64,000 nt of DNA, taken from contig QHBK01000002.1 of the NCBI GenBank assembly GCA_003244105.1, positions 116,110-180,109 of the forward strand, written 5' to 3'. A program made the translations under genes and the position numbers. Of the stretch, positions 34,323 to 43,419 are shown in pieces. The notes under the pieces are model-generated. The model worked only from the letters and a program-made list of their open reading frames with translations, did not search any database and was not told where the DNA came from. The stretch's first letter is position 1. Every line of letters starts with the position of its first letter. The DNA comes from Candidatus Eremiobacter antarcticus (GTDB taxonomy: Bacteria; Vulcanimicrobiota; Vulcanimicrobiia; Eremiobacterales; Eremiobacteraceae).

Positions 34323-35312
34323 GGACGCTGTGATGCGCGCGTTTTTGCCGTACTCGCCCCCATTCACCATCGTCCCAGCCTCCACCGATGCGCCGTCAGC
34401 CAACACGGTGTTGCAGACGTGCGCTGCCTTCCCGATGGTCACGCCGTGCCAGAGAACCGAACTTTCAACGATCGCTTCTGCTTCGACCGTGCAATCCGCG
34501 CCGATGCAGGCGGGGCCGACGAGGCGCGCTCGGCTCGAGATATCGCAGCCCGCACCCACGTAGATGCCGCCGCGAACGCTCGCGCCGTTCTGCGACGCTA
34601 GTTTCACGCGCCCGCCTAAAGCATCCGCATGCACCCGCCGGTACTCGTCAGGCGTGCCGATATCGCACCAATATGCGTTTTGCGCCGTGGCAAAAAATCG
34701 CGCGCCGGCGGACAGCATGTCGGGAAACACGTGTTTGCCGAAATCGTAGAACGTGCGGTCCGGAATGCGCTGCAAGACCTGCGGCTCGAAGATGTAGACC
34801 CCCGTGTTCGCAAGATGGCTGCGCTCCGTGCCCTTGGCGGGTTTCTCTTGGAACTCGCGGATGGAGCCATCCGAAGCGAGCACGACGGCGCCGTATTGAG
34901 AGACGTCGGAAACTTCGGCTACGACGATCGTCGCCTCCGCCCCGCTGCCGCGATGGAAGGTTAGCGCCGCTTCAAGATCGATGTCCGTGATATCGTCACA
35001 GCCGATGACGACGAACGTGTCCGTGAATCTGCCGGCCACTTGCCGGACGGCGCCGGCACTACCCATGAGCTGCGGCTCTTCGAGGTACTCCACGCGCACG
35101 CCGAACGCGGAGCCATCGCCGATATAGCCTCGGACCGCCTCGGGAAAGTAATGGACGTTGATGATGATGTCGTCGATGCCATGACGCCTCAAGTAATCGA
35201 TGACGTGCCCCACCACGGGGCGATCGAGGACCGGCACCAACGGCTTAGGCAGTTCGAGCGTCAGAGGATAGAGCCGGGTGGAAAGGCCGCCCGCCAGGAT
35301 CATCGCTTTCAT
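34293..35312 (-). CDS. sugar-1-phosphate nucleotidyltransferase
   Basis: A 339-residue NTP-transferase with MKAMILAGGLSTRLYPLTLELPKPLVPV (nucleotide signature and catalytic Lys), then GSAGAVRQVA and a C-terminal left-handed beta-helix of hexapeptide repeats (about 240-320). This build is that of mannose-1-phosphate guanylyltransferase or glucose-1-phosphate nucleotidyltransferases feeding surface polysaccharide. The base and sugar cannot be decided. A similar protein is encoded at 46115-47155. The downstream end overlaps comF tail to tail by 30 bases. Confidence 0.87.
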   Translation of the reverse strand: MKAMILAGGLSTRLYPLTLELPKPLVPVLDRPVVGHVIDYLRRHGIDDIIINVHYFPEAVRGYIGDGSAFGVRVEYLEEPQLMGSAGAVRQVAGRFTDTFVVIGCDDITDIDLEAALTFHRGSGAEATIVVAEVSDVSQYGAVVLASDGSIREFQEKPAKGTERSHLANTGVYIFEPQVLQRIPDRTFYDFGKHVFPDMLSAGARFFATAQNAYWCDIGTPDEYRRVHADALGGRVKLASQNGASVRGGIYVGAGCDISSRARLVGPACIGADCTVEAEAIVESSVLWHGVTIGKAAHVCNTVLADGASVEAGTMVNGGEYGKNARITASSSLDGEHGR

Positions 35313-35347
35313 GCGCGAGCCGCTTTAGACTTCACCGGCGCGAGCGC

Positions 35348-36136
35348 CTATCGCCGGATGGATCGCGTGGCGTCGCGTGCGCGTTGATGATTGCGGCGCT
35401 CCCGCAGAGCCTGCGCCGCGACCAGCGCGGCGAACTGGGGCAAGGCGAGCTGTCTGCGCCAACGCCGCGGCTCGCGGGCGAGGCGATACAGCCATTCCAA
35501 CCCGAGCCTGCGCGCGAGTGCGGGCGCGCGTTTGAGCCTGCCGGCGATGACGTCGAAGCTGCCGCCCACGCCCATGCAGACCATCGCTCCCAAACGCACT
35601 GCGTTGCCCCGTATCCAAAATTCTTGCTTCGGAAAGCCGAGCGCGACGAACAGCAGCTGCGCGCCCGATCGCCGGACACCGTCGGCGACGTCCGCGTCAT
35701 CAGAGGATGGAAAATAGCCGTCGCGGACGCCCGCGACTTGCAAACCCGGGTATCGCTTCAAGAGCTCGTCCGCCGCCGCTGCGGCCACCGACGGCGCGCC
35801 TCCGAGCAGATAGATTCCGAAACCACGCCGCGCGCACATCGCGCACAGGTCGGCGACCAGATCGATGCCGGCCACGCGCTCGCACTCAGGGCGGCCCAGC
35901 ACGCGCATCGCGGAGACCAGGCCGATGCTGTCCGGCACTACAAGATCGGCCCCATTGATCACATCGCGATACGCGCCGTCGCGCCTTGCCAGCATGGCCA
36001 TCTCGCTGCCGAACGTCACGACATGCGCGAAGCGTTGTTCATCGACGAGTGCTTCGATCCGTGCGCATGCCTGCGTCATGTCGACCCCATGAACGCGCGA
36101 GCCCAAGACCTGAAGCTGTGGCAGCGCCCGCTCCAT
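35348..36136 (-). CDS. WecG/TagA/CpsF-family glycosyltransferase
   Basis: A 262-residue GT26-type enzyme that adds N-acetylmannosamine or a related sugar to an undecaprenyl-linked acceptor. Characteristic blocks are FVTFGSEMAMLAR-like VVTFGSEM, VVPDSIGLVSAMRVLG, RVAGIDLVADL, IYLLGG and LLFVALGFPKQEFWI, GAMVCMGVGGSFDVIAG. ATG 36136 is chosen because an upstream extension lies inside dapA. It follows dapA with an 11-base gap, so it is probably the last gene of the dapB-asd-lysC-dapA transcript. Confidence 0.88.
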   Translation of the reverse strand: MERALPQLQVLGSRVHGVDMTQACARIEALVDEQRFAHVVTFGSEMAMLARRDGAYRDVINGADLVVPDSIGLVSAMRVLGRPECERVAGIDLVADLCAMCARRGFGIYLLGGAPSVAAAAADELLKRYPGLQVAGVRDGYFPSSDDADVADGVRRSGAQLLFVALGFPKQEFWIRGNAVRLGAMVCMGVGGSFDVIAGRLKRAPALARRLGLEWLYRLAREPRRWRRQLALPQFAALVAAQALRERRNHQRARDATRSIRR

Positions 36137-36147
36137 GCGCGGGCTGG

Positions 36148-37056
36148 CTAGGAGGACACGCCGGTTACGGCGACCGGCTTCCAGACAGCGATCTCGCGCG
36201 CCACGGCGGCTTCTTGTTCCGGCGTGAGCTCGCACAATGGCGGTCGGCATGCGCCCGCGTCGAATCCGAACGACCTCATCGCGGCTTTCACCGGGATGGG
36301 CGACGTCACCGCGAACAACGCCCGGAACAGCGGCAACAGCGACCGATGGATGTGCCGCGCGCGCTCGACATCGCCCTCATCGAACGCGCGCAGCATGCTG
36401 CGCAGCGCATCGCCCGCGACGTGACTCACGACGCTCACGACGCCGCGCGCGCCGACGGAGGCAGCGGGCAGCGCGAGATAATCGTCGCCGCAATAGACGT
36501 CGAACTCCGCGGGAACGGCGGCCGCCATTTCGGCGATCTGATTGACGTCGCCGCTCGATTCTTTGACCGCCACGATGGCCGGATGCGAGGACATGGCGAC
36601 AATGGTCTGGGGCAAGACGTTCACGCCGGTCCTGCCCGGAATGTTGTACACGATGACTGGCAGCCCGCCGGCGTCGGCGATAGCGATGAAGTGCGCGATC
36701 AACCCGGCTTGCGGCGGCTTGTTGTAATAAGGCGCGACCGCCATGAGTGCGTGGACGCCGCACGACGCCGCCTTGCGGCTCAGCTCGACGGAATGGCGAG
36801 TGTCGTTCCCTCCGGTGTTGGCGATGACCGGAACCCGGTCGCCGACGGCGCTGACGACCGTGGTGAAGAGCCGCGTCTTCTCGTGGTCGTCCAGGGTCGG
36901 CGCCTCTCCGGTCGTGCCCGCCACGACCAGGGCGCTGGAGCCGTGGTCACACAGCCAGCGGCTCAAGCGGGCAGCCTCGTCGTAGTGCACGGAGCCGTCG
37001 GCGCGCATCGGCGTGATCATCGCCGTCACGACTGGCCCAAACCGGCCGAAAGACAT
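36148..37056 (-). CDS. dapA: 4-hydroxy-tetrahydrodipicolinate synthase
   Basis: Condenses pyruvate and aspartate semialdehyde, the first step specific to lysine and diaminopimelate. The 302-residue TIM barrel has VVAGTTGEAPTL, the catalytic Tyr in VIVYNIPGRTG and the Schiff-base Lys in IVAVKESSGD. It sits 2 bases downstream of lysC. The enzyme is commonly inhibited by lysine, but no regulatory site can be judged here. Confidence 0.95.
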   Translation of the reverse strand: MSFGRFGPVVTAMITPMRADGSVHYDEAARLSRWLCDHGSSALVVAGTTGEAPTLDDHEKTRLFTTVVSAVGDRVPVIANTGGNDTRHSVELSRKAASCGVHALMAVAPYYNKPPQAGLIAHFIAIADAGGLPVIVYNIPGRTGVNVLPQTIVAMSSHPAIVAVKESSGDVNQIAEMAAAVPAEFDVYCGDDYLALPAASVGARGVVSVVSHVAGDALRSMLRAFDEGDVERARHIHRSLLPLFRALFAVTSPIPVKAAMRSFGFDAGACRPPLCELTPEQEAAVAREIAVWKPVAVTGVSS

Positions 37057-37058
37057 CG

Positions 37059-38300
37059 CTACCCGTCCTGCTCCGGCTGAGCGCCAAGGCCGAAGTGCTT
37101 GTGCAAGGCGGTCTCTGCGGCCGCTGCACGTGCCGCGGGCACCAGCAACGATATCGTGATGTTGGAGTCGGTGCTATGGATGATCGGCACCGCGGCCGAG
37201 CCCAGCGTTCGCACGGCGGCGTACATCACGCCCGGAGTGCCGCGCATGGCCGCGCCGACGAGCGAGATCTTCGCGCAGTCCCGCCGGATGCGCACGGCTA
37301 GAGGCAAACGCTCGAGTCCCTCGAGTGCGCTCGCCAGATCCGTGTCGAGGACGATGAAGAATAGTCCGGCGGCGTTGACGTTGACGCAGTCGATGCTGAT
37401 GCCCCGCTCGGCGAGTGCGCGAAACGCATCTTGCTCCCATCCTCCGGGCAAGACGGCAGCCTCCGGGATCACGTGCAGGAACGTGTGACCGAACGACGTC
37501 GCGATGCCCGTCACCGGTCCGGTTGGCGCCTCCACGGCGCGCCCGATGGTCGTCCCTTTGCCGCTGCGCAGACTCAAGACAGCGAACGGCGTTTCGTCCA
37601 GGCGGGCCAACTCCGCGGCCTTGTCATGCACGACGGAGGCTCCAGCTTGAGAAAGCTCGGTCACTTCTTCAAAGGTGATGGTGGAGACGGTGCGCGCGTC
37701 GGCCACGCGCTTGGGATCGGCCGTCATGACGCCTTGGACGTCGGTGAATATATCGAGCGGTGCATTGTTGAACGCCTTGGCGATGGCGACGGCTGTCAGA
37801 TCGCTTCCGCCGCGGCCCAATGTCGTGATCGCGCCCTCGCAGGTCGCTCCCTGGAAGCCGCACACCACCGGCACGACGCCGTCGTTCAACAGTGCGAGCA
37901 GGGGGCGGATATCCACCGACTGGATGCGCGCGTCGCCATGGTTCGCATCCGTCACGATGCCGGCTTGCCATCCGGTCATGGCGCGAGCGGCAGATCCGCG
38001 CGCCTCCAGCAGCGTCGCGAAAAGCGCCGCGCTGATCATCTCGCCGCAGGCCAACAGAAAATCACGGTTCTCGCTGCCCGCTAGTGCCGGGAGCAGTGAC
38101 GACAACGCGTCAGTCGAGTAGGGACCTGGCATTCTCCCCATCGCGGAGATGACGACGACGGGCCGGCTGCCGCGCGCAAGCGCCGTTACCACCCGCGCGA
38201 CGGCCAACTCGCGCAGCGAATCGTCGGCAAGAGAAGATCCCCCGAACTTCATGACTACGATTCCAGTCCGGGACTGGGGGGCGATCGCGTCAACGCTCAT
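37059..38300 (-). CDS. lysC: aspartate kinase
   Basis: Phosphorylates aspartate, opening the lysine/threonine/methionine pathway. MKFGGSSLAD and the GGSDLTAVAIA/DIFTDVQGVMTADPK blocks form the kinase domain. The C-terminal 150 residues hold two ACT regulatory domains (ISIDCVNVNAAGLFFIV and ISLVGAAMRGTPGVMYAAVRTLG), so feedback control by lysine or threonine is expected. At 413 residues it is the monofunctional form. The asd stop lies at 38297, giving a 4-base ATGA overlap. Confidence 0.95.
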   Translation of the reverse strand: MSVDAIAPQSRTGIVVMKFGGSSLADDSLRELAVARVVTALARGSRPVVVISAMGRMPGPYSTDALSSLLPALAGSENRDFLLACGEMISAALFATLLEARGSAARAMTGWQAGIVTDANHGDARIQSVDIRPLLALLNDGVVPVVCGFQGATCEGAITTLGRGGSDLTAVAIAKAFNNAPLDIFTDVQGVMTADPKRVADARTVSTITFEEVTELSQAGASVVHDKAAELARLDETPFAVLSLRSGKGTTIGRAVEAPTGPVTGIATSFGHTFLHVIPEAAVLPGGWEQDAFRALAERGISIDCVNVNAAGLFFIVLDTDLASALEGLERLPLAVRIRRDCAKISLVGAAMRGTPGVMYAAVRTLGSAAVPIIHSTDSNITISLLVPAARAAAAETALHKHFGLGAQPEQDG

Positions 38301-39382
38301 GGGTTGCGGCTCAGCTCTGCGGGCGGCGCCGATGCGTGCGTGGATGCGTGTGGCAGGCCGAGCATCGCCTCGGCGATCTGAACCGCATTGGTGGCAGCGC
38401 CCTTGCGAAGGTTATCGCAAGCGACCCAGGCGAGAAAGGCTCCCGGGTGCGCGAGATCCGCGCGCAGCCGCCCAACGCTCACGTCGTCGCGGCCGGCCAC
38501 CTGTGCGGGCGACTCATAACCGCAACCGTCCAGGAACCGAATGCCCGGTGCTCGAGCGAGGACGCTCGCAAGGTCTTCTCGTGAGACTTTGGCCTCGGTC
38601 TGAAAGGCCACCGCTTCAGCGTGTCCGACCGCTACTGGGACCCGCACGGAGGTCGCCGAAACCCGCAGATCCGCTTGTCCGAGGATCTTCCGCAACTCTG
38701 CGGCGATCTTGCGCTCTTCTTCTGCATGGCCTTCTCCATCGAACGTACCGTTCTCGGGAAAGACGTTCCCCGCGATTTGCCGCGGGAAGGCTCCGGCCGG
38801 CGGCGCTCCCGCAAGTTCACGGTGAAAACCATCAAGCGCGTGCCTGCCCGCGCCGGACACGCTTTGGTAGGTCGACACGCTGACCCACTGCAAGCCGAAC
38901 GCTCGACGGATGGGCGCAAGCAGCACCGCGAGCGGTATGGTCGCGCAATTCGGATTGGCGATCAGCGTGTGACCGCGCGCCGACGCGATGTTGACCTCCG
39001 GAACCACCAATGGCACGCCTGCGTCCGAACGGAAGGCGGCCGACTTGTCGATCACAAGCGTGCCGCGGGCAGCCATGTCCGGTGCGAAGCGGCTGCTGAG
39101 CGGCTCGCCGGCTGCGAAAAACGCAATGTCCGTGCGCCGAGCGGCTCCATCCTCGCCCCGGCCGGTCACTGCTTGCCCGATATCGCTATCTAAAGGAAGC
39201 ACCTGAACCGGTCCGCCGAAGGCCGCGATCTGCTCGCCGGCCGACCGGGGGCTCGCGAAGAGTTGCAGATGCCCGACTGGAAAGCTGCGTTCTCCGAGGA
39301 TGCGCACGAGCGTCCGTCCGACGAGACCGGTCGCTCCAATGACCGCGACGCGCAGCCCACTCGAGGATGCGCGGCAGGTCAC
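38297..39382 (-). CDS. asd: aspartate-semialdehyde dehydrogenase
   Basis: Reduces aspartyl phosphate to the semialdehyde with NADPH. The 361 residues have the dinucleotide loop VIGATGLVGRTLVRIL, the active-site Cys in IANPNCATIPLAVLLAP, and STYQSVSGAG. GTG 39382 overlaps the dapB stop by 4 bases (GTGA). A long frame extension over dapB is rejected. dapB, asd, lysC and dapA form a tight pathway-ordered cluster. Confidence 0.95.
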   Translation of the reverse strand: MTCRASSSGLRVAVIGATGLVGRTLVRILGERSFPVGHLQLFASPRSAGEQIAAFGGPVQVLPLDSDIGQAVTGRGEDGAARRTDIAFFAAGEPLSSRFAPDMAARGTLVIDKSAAFRSDAGVPLVVPEVNIASARGHTLIANPNCATIPLAVLLAPIRRAFGLQWVSVSTYQSVSGAGRHALDGFHRELAGAPPAGAFPRQIAGNVFPENGTFDGEGHAEEERKIAAELRKILGQADLRVSATSVRVPVAVGHAEAVAFQTEAKVSREDLASVLARAPGIRFLDGCGYESPAQVAGRDDVSVGRLRADLAHPGAFLAWVACDNLRKGAATNAVQIAEAMLGLPHASTHASAPPAELSRNP

Positions 39383-40149
39383 AGCAGCTGCTCCAATCCG
39401 ACGACGAGATGCCTGAGCTTGGGGGCTGCGTGTACCGCCTTCAACACGCCGTCCACAAAAGCGCGTCGCGACGTGGCGCGATGGCGGATGACGAGCGTCT
39501 CGCTTTCGTTCGCCAAACGGACCTCTTGTTCGGCGATCACCCCCGGCATGCGCACGCTGTGGATGTGAATGCCGTTGACGTCGAGTCCTCTGGCCGCAAC
39601 CGCTGCTTCTTGGGGGGCGCCCTCGGAGCGACCGAATGGACGAACCGATGCCATGCGTTGCGCGGTGGCGCTGGCAGTGCCGGACGGCGCGTCCTTTTTC
39701 GCTTCGTGATGGCTCTCGATGATCTCGGCCGATTCGAAATAGCGCGCCGCCGTCTGCGCGAACTGCATCATCAGCACCGCGCCGATCGAGAAGTTGGGCG
39801 CAAACACGCCCCCGACATTCGCTCGTCTGCACGCCGTGCGCAGCTCCTCGACGTCTTCGGCTTGATAGCCGGACGTGCCGATGACGGGCCGGATGCCCGC
39901 GGCGATCGCCTGCAGCGCTATCGCTTTGGAATCGGGGAATACGGTGAAATCCACCAGCACCGCCGGCGACGTTTTCGCCAAATGACGTACGTCTGAGTAT
40001 TCGCCTTTGGCCGGCCGAGCGCCGGTGCGGACCAGGCGGCCCACCAGCTCAAGGGCCGGGTCCTCGGCAAGCGCTTGCGCCACGACTTTGCCCGTCTTGC
40101 CGTTTGCACCCGCGACGGCCACTCGCAGCGCAGACTCGGCGTCAGCCAT
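39379..40149 (-). CDS. dapB: 4-hydroxy-tetrahydrodipicolinate reductase
   Basis: Second lysine-branch step. The 256 residues have the NAD(P) loop VAVAGANGKTGKVVAQAL, VLVDFTVFPDS, VIGTSGY and the catalytic IESHHEAKKDAPSGTA. The short loop after strand 2 lacks the E. coli-like arginine pattern, resembling the smaller cyanobacterial/actinobacterial forms. The start overlaps the helicase gene's stop by 8 bases. Confidence 0.95.
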   Translation of the reverse strand: MADAESALRVAVAGANGKTGKVVAQALAEDPALELVGRLVRTGARPAKGEYSDVRHLAKTSPAVLVDFTVFPDSKAIALQAIAAGIRPVIGTSGYQAEDVEELRTACRRANVGGVFAPNFSIGAVLMMQFAQTAARYFESAEIIESHHEAKKDAPSGTASATAQRMASVRPFGRSEGAPQEAAVAARGLDVNGIHIHSVRMPGVIAEQEVRLANESETLVIRHRATSRRAFVDGVLKAVHAAPKLRHLVVGLEQLL

Positions 40150-42325
40150 TCAACGAAGCGTTTGCTCTGTCGAGCTTTTCCAATTTCGCATAGTTGAGCA
40201 TGATGCTCTTGCGGCCGGCCTGTTCGAAATCGATCGTCACGAATGCGTCACCGCCCGCGCCGCGCATGTCGGCGACGGTGCCACGGCCGAATTTCTGGTG
40301 AACGACGACATCGCCCACGCTTACGTCCAGTGGTTCGCGCTCCAACGGGGCCGGCAACGCGACGTCCTGCCAGCTGCTGCCGGTGGATCCCACCGTGGGC
40401 AGAGGCGGTGCATTGAGATACTCAAGCCCGGACATCTCGCCGAAGAAGCGCGACGGCGGGTGCATGTAGGCGCTGCCATAGGTCATGCGCCTGCGCGCGA
40501 ACGTCAAGTAGAGGTCGTCCATCGCGCGCGTCATGCCGACATAGCAGAGGCGGCGTTCCTCTTCGACCTCGGATGGGTCGAGCAACGCGCGGTTGTGCGG
40601 AAAGGTGCCCTCTTCCAGCCCGCACAGCACGACCACGGGAAACTCCAGCCCCTTGGCCATGTGCAGCGTCATCAACGTGACCGCCGACGCGCTCTCGTCC
40701 ATGGCATCGAGATCCGAGACGAGCGAAATGGTGGCGAGAAACCCGAGGAGGTCGGGGCCCTCGCGCTCTTCGTAGTCGCGCGCCACGCCGATGAGCTCTT
40801 GCAGGTTCTCGATGCGGCTCAGCGACTCCGGAGTGTTGTCCGCCTGCAGCTCGCGCACGTAGCCCGTTTCTTCCAAGACGCTCACCAAGAGCGCCGACGG
40901 GCCGCGTTCCTCGCCCACTCGTGCGAACTGCTCGATGTCGCGCAGGAAGGCTGCGATATCACGCGCCCGCTTGGGGGCGGCGGTGCGCACCACATCCTCA
41001 TTTGCCAGCGCTTGCGCGAACGTCATGCCTCGGCGCGCACCTTCGTCAGCGATCGCGTTGAGGGTCGATTGGCCGATGCCGCGCCGCGGCGCGTTGATGA
41101 TGCGCCTGAGGCTGATGCCGTCGTCGCGGTTGGCGATGTAGCGCAGGTACGAGAGCGCATCCTTGACTTCCAAACGCGCGTAGAAGCCCACGCCGCCGAC
41201 GATCCGGTACGGCATGCCTTCGCTGAGCATCGCCTCTTCCACGGCCCGTGACTGCGCGTTGGTGCGATAGAGCACCGCGAAGTCGTTGAAGCTGCGCCCC
41301 TCATCGCGGATTCCGCGGCGGACCAACTCGATGATGAAACGCGCCTCTTCGCGGTCCGTTGCCGCCGCATAGACGTAGACCGGTTTGCCGCCCTCACGCC
41401 GCGTCCACAACTTCTTGTCGTGGCGCTGCGTGTTATGAGCCACGAGCGCGTTGGCCGCGTTGAGCACGTGAGCGGTCGAGCGATAGTTGCGTTGCAGCCG
41501 AAACGTCTGTGCCCCGGCGAAATCCCGTTCGAAGCGCAGGATGATGCGGTGGTCGGCTCCCCGGAAGCTGTAGATCGACTGGTCGTCGTCGCCCACCACG
41601 CAGAGGTTGCCCGACCCTCGCGAGAGCGCGCGCACCATGCGGTACTGCGCTTCGTTCACGTCCTGGTACTCATCCACCAGCACGTAGCGGAAGCGCTGGG
41701 AGTAGTTGCGAGCCGTCTCATCGCCGCGCTCGAGCAGCGCCAACGCCTTCATGATGAGATCGTCGAAATCCAAAGCATTTGCCTGGGTCAGGCGCCGCTC
41801 ATAGCGGGCATAGACGGCTGCGACCGTCTTCGACAGCTGGCCCTCTGCGCTGTCCGAGAACGCGTCGGCGCTAAGACAACGCTCTTTCGCCCGGCTGATC
41901 TGGGCCAGCATGCTGCCCGGCGGAAAGTGCCTATCGTCGAGATTCAGCTCGCGGAGGATCTCTTTGATCAACGCGCGCTGGTCGGTTTCATCGTAGATGA
42001 CGAAGTTGGGGCCGACGCCGACGCTCGAGCCGTCGCGCCGCAAGATGCGCACCCCTATCGAATGAAAGGTGCCGACCCATAGGCCATGCGCATTGTTGCC
42101 TACCAGTTGCGCGAGCCTGCTCTTCAATTCGCCGGCGGCCTTGTTCGTGAATGTCACCGCCAAGATGCGATGCGCAGGCGCCCGTCCGGAGGCGAGCAGG
42201 TGCGCGACCCGGTGCGTCAGCACGCGCGTTTTTCCGCTGCCCGCTCCCGCGAAGATGAGGACCGCGCCTTCAGTCGCGGAAGCGGCTGCCTGCTGTTCCT
42301 CGTTGAGCGATTCGAGCGGGTCCAT
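40142..42325 (-). CDS. pcrA: UvrD/PcrA-type DNA helicase
   Basis: A 727-residue superfamily 1A 3'-5' helicase for repair and removal of recombination intermediates. Motifs: Walker A FAGAGSGKT (residues 25-33), Ia AVTFTNKAA, II VDEYQDVN, III VVGDDDQSIYSFRGA, IV LQRNYRS, V MTLHMAKGLEFPVV and VI ERRLCYVGMTRA. The C-terminal VVHQKFGRGTV tudor-like element is PcrA-typical and binds RNA polymerase. It is followed directly by dapB, an arrangement without an obvious functional logic. Confidence 0.95.
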   Translation of the reverse strand: MDPLESLNEEQQAAASATEGAVLIFAGAGSGKTRVLTHRVAHLLASGRAPAHRILAVTFTNKAAGELKSRLAQLVGNNAHGLWVGTFHSIGVRILRRDGSSVGVGPNFVIYDETDQRALIKEILRELNLDDRHFPPGSMLAQISRAKERCLSADAFSDSAEGQLSKTVAAVYARYERRLTQANALDFDDLIMKALALLERGDETARNYSQRFRYVLVDEYQDVNEAQYRMVRALSRGSGNLCVVGDDDQSIYSFRGADHRIILRFERDFAGAQTFRLQRNYRSTAHVLNAANALVAHNTQRHDKKLWTRREGGKPVYVYAAATDREEARFIIELVRRGIRDEGRSFNDFAVLYRTNAQSRAVEEAMLSEGMPYRIVGGVGFYARLEVKDALSYLRYIANRDDGISLRRIINAPRRGIGQSTLNAIADEGARRGMTFAQALANEDVVRTAAPKRARDIAAFLRDIEQFARVGEERGPSALLVSVLEETGYVRELQADNTPESLSRIENLQELIGVARDYEEREGPDLLGFLATISLVSDLDAMDESASAVTLMTLHMAKGLEFPVVVLCGLEEGTFPHNRALLDPSEVEEERRLCYVGMTRAMDDLYLTFARRRMTYGSAYMHPPSRFFGEMSGLEYLNAPPLPTVGSTGSSWQDVALPAPLEREPLDVSVGDVVVHQKFGRGTVADMRGAGGDAFVTIDFEQAGRKSIMLNYAKLEKLDRANASLNG

Positions 42326-42347
42326 CGCATGCCCGTTCGGTCATCGC

Positions 42348-42364
42348 GCGAAGGCGGCCTTCGC
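42348..42364. other. short perfect hairpin between htrA-like and pcrA genes
   Basis: GCGAAGG-CGG-CCTTCGC forms a 7-base-pair stem with a 3-base loop in the 50-base gap. There is no T-tract on either strand, so it may be a pause or processing site, or chance in GC-rich DNA. Confidence 0.3.
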
Positions 42365-42375
42365 TTCGGCCGCTG

Positions 42376-43353
42376 CTAAGCGGCCTCGCGCAGCTCGATC
42401 GGTTGCGCGGCGACTTCCAAAAGCTCCGCACGCCTCACGATTTGAAGAATGAGAGAAACGCCGATGGCATGACGGCCCAAGACGACATGCAGATCATCCG
42501 GCGACACGATCGGCTGCTCTGAGGCCTTGACGATGAGATCCCCCGCAATCAGTCCTGCCTTCGCCGCCGCGCTGTCGGCTTGCACGTCTGTCACCAGGGC
42601 GCCGCTCTTCGCGCTGATCCCAAGGCGGTCGGCGACTCGCGGCGGGATGCCGCTCATCTGCAGGATGACGCCGAGATACGCGCGTCTCACGAAGCCCGCG
42701 TTGATCAGCTGCGCCGCCACCCACTTGGCGGTGTTCGAGGGTATGGCGAAACAGATGCCTTGCGAGCCCGCGATGATCGCCGTGTTCACGCCGACCACGC
42801 CGCCTGCGAAGTCGACCAGTGGTCCGCCGGAGTTGCCGGGGTTCAAGGCCGCGTCGGTTTGGATGACGCCTTCAATCGTTCGTCCGGTATCGGAGCGAAG
42901 GGTGCGCCCGAGCGCGCTCACGACCCCCGCCGTTACGGTGGCTTGAAAACCCAGTGGGTTGCCTATGGCGACCACCAGTTGGCCGACGCGCACTTTGGAA
43001 GAGTCCATGAGCTCGCCCCGAGCCAGCCCGCCTTCCGGCACCCGCAACACCGCCAAGTCGCTGTGAGGATCGTCTCCGATGACCGATGCCGGCATGACTC
43101 GGCCGTCTTGGAAGCGGACGTCGATGCGTCCGGCTCGTCGCACGACGTGACTGTTGGTCAGGATAAAACCGTCAGGCGTGATCACAAGCCCGCTGCCGCC
43201 GCCTTCCAGCTCCGGGATGCCGCGCTGCTGCATCGCGCGCGAGGCAGGCCGATGAGCGGAAACGCTCACCACCGCAGCTCCGACGCGCTCGACCGCGCCG
43301 ACGACGGCTTGGGAATACGCGTCGAGGGCTTGGCGCTCTATGTCTTGCATCAT
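42376..43353 (-). CDS. HtrA/DegP-like serine protease without export signal
   Basis: A 325-residue S1C-type protease. The triad is visible: His69 (TNSHVV), Asp99 (PHSDLAVL) and Ser175 (NPGNSGGPL). A single PDZ domain follows at about 225-315 (AYLGVILQM, GALVTDVQADSAAAKAGLIAGD). HtrA proteases are normally periplasmic or membrane-anchored, but this protein starts MMQDIERQALDAYSQAV with no signal peptide or membrane helix. Either it works in the cytoplasm or the true N-terminus differs; the 66 bases upstream hold no obvious extension. Confidence 0.88.
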   Translation of the reverse strand: MMQDIERQALDAYSQAVVGAVERVGAAVVSVSAHRPASRAMQQRGIPELEGGGSGLVITPDGFILTNSHVVRRAGRIDVRFQDGRVMPASVIGDDPHSDLAVLRVPEGGLARGELMDSSKVRVGQLVVAIGNPLGFQATVTAGVVSALGRTLRSDTGRTIEGVIQTDAALNPGNSGGPLVDFAGGVVGVNTAIIAGSQGICFAIPSNTAKWVAAQLINAGFVRRAYLGVILQMSGIPPRVADRLGISAKSGALVTDVQADSAAAKAGLIAGDLIVKASEQPIVSPDDLHVVLGRHAIGVSLILQIVRRAELLEVAAQPIELREAA

Positions 43354-43419
43354 GATGGGTGTCTTGGTTCCTAATCGATCAAATCGAGATTGCGCTGCGG
43401 ACGTGGCCCAGGTGTGGGC

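Noticed and set aside
43406..43419. GCCCA-GGTG-TGGGC hairpin after the six-hairpin protein gene
   Set aside because: A 5-base-pair stem without T-tract, expected often by chance at this base composition.
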